From: Botryotinia globosa
Lineage: Eukaryota > Ascomycota > Leotiomycetes > Helotiales > Sclerotiniaceae
Direction: 5' to 3'
NCBI GenBank assembly: GCA_014898425.1
Contig: RCSZ01000008.1
Coordinates: forward strand, 124,001 to 188,000
Length of the DNA: 64,000 nucleotides
Made by a program: the position numbers and the translations under genes. This document shows, piece by piece, positions 56,878-64,000 of the stretch. Numbering within the stretch: the first letter of the stretch is position 1; each line of letters begins with the position of its first letter. The notes beneath the pieces are model-generated. The model searched no databases and was not told where the DNA came from. It worked only from the letters and a program-made list of their open reading frames with translations.

Positions 56878-59179
56878 AAAGATGGAGATGGAGATAAGGG
56901 TTAGGATGAGAGAGTGGGAGAAGGGAATGTTTATTAGTAGAGAGGAAGTAGTGATGGATAATAGTATATTTGATTTAAGTCTTGAGTTGAAGATGTATCA
57001 GTATGATGGATAAGTCTAGATCCCAGATTCTAGTTCTGGTTCGGGGTATCAAATCATATTGTATTAATCCATCTCTTTCATTCTTATCCTCGCAGTTGAA
57101 TTTACAATTTGTGAATGATCAGTTGCGTTTGTGTTTACATATGTGTGAGAAATATTGAGAGATGCAAGTTGTAAAGTGCAATATGAAAGAGATGAATTGT
57201 TGTTTCTCCCTGAGAATGGTGAATTTATGAGTTGTTATGTTTCGTTGCGATTGCTTTTTATTTGGAGTGATCTGAGGATTCTGAGCTACTGTGGTGTGGA
57301 GTGAAGACGTGTAGGATATGTATATAGAGGATTTATTCCTACCTATCTGCGTGTGGATTTTATATAGTCGCTACTCATACGAGTAGATCGATAGATCGAT
57401 AGACAATCTTTACTTTATGTACCAATCTACTCTTCTTCTTAACCCTATCATCAGGTTGCAGATTGGGTTTCTTTGGCTTGATTGGTTTGAGTTATTGGGT
57501 GATTTATGTGGATGGGAAGATGTGTAGTGATTTAGGTAAGGGAACCTGAATTCAGTTATGTTTCTATTCGACTCCTTTTTTATGAGTTTCGTTGCAGGTG
57601 CAGTTGGAATGGGTTGTGTTGGGTTAGGTTGAGTTGGAGAGGTCAGAAAGATGCTACATGGCATATATGTATGTATATTTTTGGAGAGTAGGATCCCGTT
57701 CTTGTATGTGCGTGTATTTGGAAGAGGAGTTGTGGGATTGATATCTTTGATAAGATTGTCAGGTAGGGGAGACTTGCATTTAAAGGTTTGCGTGAGAGAG
57801 GTTAGAGGCTAGCCCACACTTGGAACTTGAAACTCGAGGAATTGGGGAGAAGGGTGCAACCCTAGATCAAAGAAAGAGGATAGAGAAAGAAGGACCATAG
57901 GACAAGGACAGGGTTGGTGGAGTTGTGTTGAGATTCACATTTGAAGAACTAAATACTCTACTTTTCTACTTTCCTCTGTCTCAGCGAACGAAATCAATTC
58001 AGGTCGGGAAGTCATTCATCATTCTTATATCTGAATCTTATCAAGGTAAAGTATTGATCGTGCTCTTTTCGAGGGTTTGTATCGGTTGTACCCACAGGCT
58101 CATGAGCTCAACACATATAGGTTTAATACCTAGTGAAAGGAATCCAAAGATCCAGAGCTTTCTTGGAAGCTTGGGAATTTTGAGTTTCCACGTGAACAAT
58201 ATCACATCGTTTTCCTACCAGCATGTAAAACAGCGAGGGTGAACGGCTCTCTAGCATCCTTCTGTTCTGGCGGAATTTTCTAAACAGAGCTTTGTCTGGA
58301 AAGAATTTAAGGTAGATGGCTCATCAAAAGCCGCAATATTGGAGAAGCATTAGAATCAATCATTCTCTATCTTCCATCTTCATGAAATCCTGAAAGAAGA
58401 AGAAATTACGACCAAGTGTAGTTCTCCGCAGATGAAATGAGCCATGATGAAGTATGAAAGACACCAAAACTTTCGAATTGTACTCAGCCTTCAAAAACAG
58501 ACTAGATTGCAGACCAAATATTGATAAGACTAAATCCCTCTTCGTTCTAGTCACTAAAAACAACCAAGATCTCATGGCAACGAATATTAGACCACTGGAA
58601 TAAGTTCTTGCCCTTCAGCTTGAGAATCCGTGATGTACTCTGCTATATTGCACCCTTATCTTTGATTGAAAGGCTAACATGGGCGTCCAACAGCCAATAC
58701 TGTGAGAGTGCTTAACTCGGAATGGCCTTCAAACATCATAACTTTGCCATCATTGACAGCGAGTATTTTCTTCCAGAGCAGATGAAGTTCCCAAACCATG
58801 TATAGCAATGTTTTATTGGTGAACAATACCGATTCTATATTTCATCACCGGGACCAGATACAACCACTTGGTTTTATCATCATAAACACCCATCATTCCA
58901 TCCAGCCCAATACTCAATTAAGTAAACCTACAGAGGAGACTTGATTTATATTGTCGTTCAACATCCACTCATCACACCGCGGGGCACATAGCTGACTAAT
59001 CACAAACCTCACCTCACAAAGCTCCATCCATCACCTCGCCTCAAAATAAATTGATAGTCTCTATCCCACCACTCATTTCGCACTTGAAGCTCTCAAACTC
59101 CGCCATCTAATATCCGCATACATTTCTGCTTCCTTTTTCTTAAATTTCCCTTCCGCGCTTCCAAAGGGAACCTGTAAAA

Positions 59180-60393
59180 ATGGCGCAAAAAGGCCAACAG
59201 AGTTCGTTTCCTCCCCTCTTCTTCTCCCCTCTGCAATGCCCTCTCCCGCTCCTTTTCCCCCTCTCCCCTCCAAACTTCCAGACCACAGACCTAACAATAA
59301 ACAGTCGACCTCACCTCCCTCACCACCGCCCAATTATCCCAAGTCAAGAAACAACTCGACGACGAACTCGAACATCTCACCTCTTCCTTCCAACAACTTC
59401 GCGCTGCGCAGAGTAAATTTAGAGAATGTTTGAGAAGTATTGGTACCGGTGTTGGAAAGGCTGTTGAGGGTAAGTTCTTTTGTGGGTTTCTTCATTTATT
59501 CGTTCAGGGGGGGGGGGGGGGAATAGGAGGAATGAAAGGGTGGGAAACGGAAAGAGGAAAGCGAGTCTACAAACAGGAGCTGTAGAGATTGAGCTTGGAG
59601 GAAGGAAGAGGGAAATATCGAAGGGGAACAAAAGGCATTGAGAAGCTCAGCGATTTTAGAAATGGCGAAGAAGCCTTGCCAGTCTCACGGTTGAAGAGAC
59701 GAGCAGGCCTCAGATATCTCTCGCCCATAGAAGCCCACTGCTCAAAAGTTTGGACATGCACCTTATCTACCCAACTACTTCTCCGCATCTCCCCTTTCCA
59801 CCAATCAAATAGCTCAACACTTTCTCTCTGCCCCCCCTCATCTCTCCTTGCACTCGAGTTTCCACAAGCTGAGCTCCCACCTATACTTTACTAAGCTAAC
59901 AACCCTCCCAATCCAATAGGCAAACCAATTCTCGTACCTCTCACAACATCCCTCTACGTCCCCGGCGAATTAGCAGATACCGAGAATGTAATTGTAGATG
60001 TCGGAACTGGTTTCTATGTTGAAAAGGTACGATTGTTTTTTTCTCCATTGTCCTTCGTCCTCAATTATGCCCTTACACTTCATATATTACCTCCTTCTCA
60101 TTCTAGAAACCACATGTACCTTAAACTGCTTCGAAACTTACACACAAACCTTAGAATACCAAAGATGCAACCAAATTCTACGAAGCAAAAGTTGAAGAAA
60201 TTGGAACCAATTTGAAGGATTTAGAAATTATAGTCAACAACAAATCAAATAGTCTACGCGTGGTTGAAGATGGTATGCTTCTTTTTATTTTTGGCTACAA
60301 AATCAATGAATTCTTGACTAATCTCTAAGTACAGTTTTACGCCAGAAAGTTCTTAACTCAACCCCAGGTGCTGCTTCTGCTTCAACATCTTGA
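59180..60393 (+). CDS. PFD5: Prefoldin subunit 5 (alpha type, Gim5)
   Basis: This is one of the two alpha-class subunits of prefoldin. Exons are 59180-59201, 59305-59469, 59920-60026, 60155-60272 and 60335-60393, giving 156 residues. It starts MAQKGQQI and continues [20 protein letters not shown] and [17 protein letters not shown] (helix 1), [20 protein letters not shown] (the family's beta-hairpin motif), [20 protein letters not shown] and the second helix, ending [19 protein letters not shown]. Length agrees with the family. Intron 2 is 450 nt, with a run of 15 G (59507-59521), unusual in this window; the others are 103, 128 and 62 nt. Exon 1 is only 22 nt with a GTTCGT donor. It forms part of the same complex as PFD1 9 kb upstream. 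Confidence 0.93.
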
Positions 60394-60739
60394 TATCTCT
60401 GCGCTATGGATGGAAAAGAAGATGAAATGAAATGCCAAAACTCAAATAATCTCGTAAAGAATTCAATTCGTTCGAGACACCACCAAAATCGAAGCGGTCA
60501 AGTCGAGGAAAATACCAAGTCTGAAGAATTCGCTGTAGAGTGCAGGCTGTATTTAGGCAGAGTGGAATTCCGATGATGACTGCTCTCATTCGAATATGGC
60601 AGCAAAAAGAAATAAGAAAGGGTTGATGTAATCAAACTTAAAAGTGAGATCGGAGAGGTGATTCCTTCGAAGAGACTTGTCAAGTAAATTCAAATAGTAA
60701 AATTATGAAAGCACTTGGTGTGTAGTATCGATTTGGCGG
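60394..60739. other. Convergent 3' flank of PFD5 and the RGG-protein gene
   Basis: 346 bp without a gene; it holds both 3' UTRs. Nothing else is seen. Confidence 0.4.
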
Positions 60740-63070
60740 TCAAGCTCTGCTTTCGTTCATTGAATGATGGAAACTCAAGAGGAGTTCATCGAGCTGTTCA
60801 ACAAAATCTTCGAATCCCCCTGCTGGAAAGAAGTTACTCATGTCTCTCTGCCAGTCGCGGTCCGTCGTCGTGTGATCATTTGCTTCCATATCTGTATCCC
60901 AAAGATCATGAAAAACTGTGACTCCGGCACAGACATCTGGCTCTGATACAGTGCTCAAACCATCCCAGTTTCTGTTGATGGTGAATTCAAGGCAGTAACC
61001 ACCCTTTTGGGTCTTGAACCTATAGATGCTCTGAAGTGTGACCTTCTCGACACGTAGACCAGCCTGAACACGGGGGGTAATTCTAGGATATACGAATCCA
61101 TACTTGTCTTTACGCTCCTCCATTCTTCGAGTGTTCAATCCCGTGCGAACATATGGTTGCAAGCAACTTTGAACTAAGTCTTGAAATGAGCTGTCGACTA
61201 CGGTGCCGGCTGTCTCACTGATGATTTCAATGGTCCAATCAACTTGTCTATGTTTGTCTCTATTAGTAGGTGATCAAGAAGTCAAGGATCATCAACTTAC
61301 TCAATGTCGACAGTCACAATCTCCACGCACTTGTTACGACGTTCTTCCTCGACAACTTTGACTACACCACATTGGTATCCGCCATAGACCGTGTCAATGT
61401 CTGCCTCAATCTCAAACATCTGGCCTGATGAATTCTGTACGACGAGGATCGCAACGAATTTTGGCTTCACGTCCTGCAAGTCGTAGTCTGTGCTGCTCCA
61501 GACCATAAACTTGTTAACTTTTGACTTCACAGCAGCCATCATGTGAATGACAGCTTGAGGATCAACACTAAGTAATTATATGTCAGCTCGTGAATAAACC
61601 TCTGGTATACCGTAGACTTACGCTTTTTCAAATACGCCCCTAGCTCTATTACGACTCATCATCTTCGTGAAAGCATCCCAATTTTGCTCGCCATCAATCA
61701 GGACTGTTTGCCAGCGTGTAAGATATAGCTCTCCAAAGTGTACTCGCATCTGCATACGGTCTTTGATACGGGTGAGCTCGTTAAGATACTTGCTTAACAC
61801 CTTACGGAACTGCTCGACCGTGGCTTCTACTTTCAACGAGCGACGTGGGGTCTGCCTGCTCAATTCTGCATTGGAAGACATCTTAGAGAACTTGATACCA
61901 GAGGCACGCTTTTGGTCTTCAACAAAGCTGATAGATGCTTCGAGGAGAGTAGACTCAGTAGAAAATCGCGGTGGTACAACAATAAAAACAGTTTCTTCCA
62001 TGTTAATGCGAGTATGAGCGCTATCAGCAGCTTGTCGAATACCTTTAATGACTTCAATTATGGTTGTTTGAGTAGTTGGTGACAATGCAGAGATTGCTAA
62101 CCAGCTGCGGGCACAATTCCACTGGATAAAGACTTTCCAACTGGTCTTCAGATGGTCAAGGTCCTTCAGTTGTTCGCCGAATAAATCTTCTGGATTTATT
62201 CCCTTCACTGGCCATTGATAGAATCCCTATAGTAAATCAGTGTCTGCAACCAACTGAAGCAATAGATTGAGGGGACTCACAACGGCTGAGAATACCTCTC
62301 CGTCGAGAGGTTTCTTCAAGAAAATTGCTGTGTTGGTGCGCGAGCTTTGGTCATTCTCAAGTTGCAACTTCTTGGCTTCAGTCATGAGACCAGCTGGGAC
62401 GGCCCAACCAGTGCTTGAATTTAGACCTGGCTCTCTGACTTTTTTAGCCGGACGGCGAGGTAATTCCTGGTCGGCACGATGGTTATCTGAAGGTACGCGG
62501 CCAGAAGAGCCAGTACCATCGCGAGAATGTCCTCCCCGAGGAGCAATCTCGACCAATCGTCCTAACAATTATTAGTATTCTTCATGGCAATATAGTCGTG
62601 AATTGTGTAACTTACCATTACCACGTCCCGTGGATACGGAATGGTGCCCGCCACGGCCAGCATTGCCCCTCGAGTTACCTCGAGTGACTCCGCGACCGCG
62701 GTGGCTGCCATTTCGGCCGCTACCGCGGTCAAGTGTTCCACGCCCGCGTCCACGAACATTGCTGTCGGTGCCACGACCACGACCACGACCACGGGTAGCA
62801 TTATTAATGCTACGACCGCGCCCACCTCTACCGGTGTCGGTTCCTCTAATTACCGAAGTCGATCTAGGACTTTCCTGTCGAACGACAGGAGGTCTAACTT
62901 CGACGTTATTTGCCGGCACAGGCACTTCTTCAAAATCGCCCGCCTCTGATTCCGCACACCAAGCGGCGGCATTGTAAGTTTCATATCTAGTAAATATTAG
63001 CTGTATACTCGATTGAATCAATAGGATGAGAACAAAACTATGCATACGTCGCGAGCTTGTTCGAAGACAT
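60740..63070 (-). CDS. RGG-rich protein of unknown function
   Basis: Exons are 63070-63048, 62986-62616, 62561-62281, 62226-61622, 61567-61301 and 61247-60740, giving 684 residues; introns are 53-61 nt. After a short start (MSSNKLAT) and YETYNAAAWCAESEAGDFEE, residues about 55-135 are rich in RGRGRGRG and RGG/RGN repeats, typical of RNA-binding or methylated regions. Residues about 150-230 hold a conserved lead (STGWAVPAGLMTEAKKLQLE, FLKKPLDGEVFSAVGFYQWP). The rest is folded: KTSWKVFIQWNCARSWLAIS, VEQFRKVLSKYLNELTRIKD, YLTRWQTVLIDGEQNWDAF and late FKTQKGGYCLEFTINRNWDG. I recognise this only as a fungal conserved protein without known function; an RNA-linked role is inferred from the RGG region. 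Every intron restores frame with GT..AG ends. Confidence 0.85.
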
Positions 63071-63702
63071 CTTGTCGATCTGTATTCGATACCTCTTTCT
63101 TTGAGAAGGAATACGACGACGAGTGATTGTAAGAAATGGCACACGATCTAGCACACTTGGAAATTATGAGACGATCAGACCAGTCGCAAAATGTAAGATT
63201 GAACTAATTCAAAACAGAAATAGAATAGGATTGAACTGTGTGAAGGGAAGAATTGAAAGTTTGGTCGAAAGGTTGAGACAATTTGAAGAAGAGTTTGATA
63301 GTAACAGCAGTGATGTCAAGATAGAAAGAATTTCTCGATTGAAGAAGGAAAAATTATTAATCAGAAATTGGGGCTGTTGTTGTGAAAGAGAGATTGAGGA
63401 AGAAAGTGGAAAGTAGAAAGGGATTAAAGGTGGCGAGATTTTAGGTTGACAATAATATCCAACAGCATCCAAAGAGGAAGGAAGAAAGTCACGCTCTTTC
63501 CGATATTTCAAATTAGAAACTTAGGCGAGTGAAGAATAAAATGACGGGAACTTCCTTCTTTCTCAAATTCACCATTAATATCTATTGTAAAGCGGTGAAG
63601 AGCCAGAGAGGAAAGAGAGAGAAAAGTGATTCGAATTGCCATTTGTGGGTATCAACTCTGATCTTCGAATGTATGACGAGGCTTCAAGTAATAACATTCG
63701 TT
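63071..63702. other. Interval between the RGG-protein gene and the right-edge gene
   Basis: About 630 bp with no supported gene. A 97-codon plus frame (63123-63416; charged, helical, CCC motif) has no family match that I recognise and is antisense to the expected RGG-protein promoter. Nothing else is seen. Confidence 0.35.
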
Positions 63703-64000
63703 TCAACTTCCAAGGTGAAATGTGAATAATACGAAGTGGAAAAGGTTGTCTATTTCTCTTACCTCAACAGTCCAGTTTTCAATGGCTAAACTTGCCAATT
63801 GGCCTCTATCGCGGATAAACCCGGTCAGAATCCAAGAGGAAAGAGACCTATTGTACCATCAGTGAATTGTTATTGAGATGCTGGCTCCTTCTCAGAGATT
63901 ACGCAAGTAACGGAAATATTGCAGTAACGACGTGAGTCTTCTTGACTTTTGGCTTGCGAACTTCAATATGAGAATATCGATAACTATATGAAAAGAAAAC
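63703..64000 (-). CDS. 3' part of an unidentified gene running off the right edge
   Basis: Two exons fit in one frame on the minus strand: 63983-63903 (YRYSHIEVRKPKVKKTHVVT, then AIFPLLA) and 63847 onward (SLSSWILTGFIRDRGQLASL, then AIENWTVE). They are separated by a 55 nt intron (63902-63848) with GTAATC..CAATAG ends, and an acceptor at 63985-63984 marks another intron upstream. The segment VVTAIFPLLASLSSWILTGF looks like a membrane helix. After AIENWTVE the frame either runs on to a stop at 63705-63703 or splices at GTAAGA (63762) to an exon ending near 63582. Product not recognised. The regular splice spacing is the main support; the start is outside the window. Confidence 0.45.

Larger units (their letters stand above)
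55920..59179. other. Gene-free block with three tandem arrays and strong strand asymmetry
   Basis: 3.26 kb between SGM1 and prefoldin subunit 5. From about 56300 to 57010 the plus strand has only about a dozen C or fewer; it includes arrays of 5, 8 and 15 nt. The remaining sequence (57010-59180) has no coding or RNA gene signal that I can support; open frames are at most about 105 codons. The last 150 bp are C/T-rich, typical of a promoter. Confidence 0.6.

Noticed and set aside
56512..57013. Plus-strand frames of 130 and 103 codons across the octamer and 15-mer arrays
   Set aside because: They are open because repeat units of 8 and 15 nt lack stops; no conserved flank or splice signals.
63123..63416. 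97-codon plus-strand frame near the right edge
   Set aside because: Charged but without family resemblance, antisense to the start region of the RGG-protein gene; kept only as a note.

Overview
The window is nuclear DNA of a filamentous ascomycete. The genes are protein-coding, carry mostly 46-61 nt introns with GT..AG borders and CTAAC-like branch points, and lie in both orientations with no operons. The predicted proteins and the style of the intergenic DNA (AT-rich island, many micro- and minisatellites) suggest a Leotiomycete of the Botrytis/Sclerotinia type. That assignment is inference from general resemblance, not a database match. I rebuilt 25 gene models by joining exons at splice sites that keep frame and restore conserved motifs; two of them run off the window ends.

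Left third (1-22 kb): the 5' end of PEX14 (minus) and NDC80 (plus) share a 406 bp divergent promoter. They are followed by a two-RRM SR protein with a 484 nt internal intron, an NAPE-PLD/FMP30 metallohydrolase, an AT-rich island holding a MITE-like element, a Ure2-like glutathione transferase, a secreted type-B carboxylesterase, an alpha/beta hydrolase ending in SKL (minus), and the BRCT scaffold RTT107/BRC1.

Middle third (22-45 kb): a CCDC174-like protein (minus), homoserine dehydrogenase HOM6, a 126-residue single-pass membrane protein of unknown function (minus), TRM8 tRNA methyltransferase, the PXA-RGS-PX-nexin protein MDM1/SNX13-14-25, a possible tRNA-derived relic, TRAPPC11 (minus), RXT2 of the Rpd3L complex, OPI3 phospholipid methyltransferase, a Nit2-type amidase (minus), and the mitochondrial glycine carrier HEM25.

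Right third (45-64 kb): a charged coiled-coil protein of unknown function (minus), prefoldin subunit 1 (minus), alkaline ceramidase with a GC-AG intron, the golgin-like SGM1/TMF protein, a 3.3 kb gene-free block with three tandem arrays and almost no C on the plus strand, prefoldin subunit 5, an RGG-rich protein of unknown function (minus), and the 3' part of an unidentified minus-strand gene at the edge.

The genes are mainly housekeeping and do not form a biosynthetic cluster. Some share a process: PEX14 with a PTS1-bearing hydrolase (peroxisome); OPI3, ceramidase, FMP30 and MDM1 (lipids and contact sites); TRAPPC11 and SGM1 (Golgi traffic); and two prefoldin subunits 9 kb apart. The most unusual features are at the level of gene architecture: a 7-nt micro-exon in PEX14, a dual-donor long intron in the SR protein that would give an immediate stop with the better-looking donor, exons of 16, 17 and 30 nt, a GC-AG intron, and the C-depleted repeat block.
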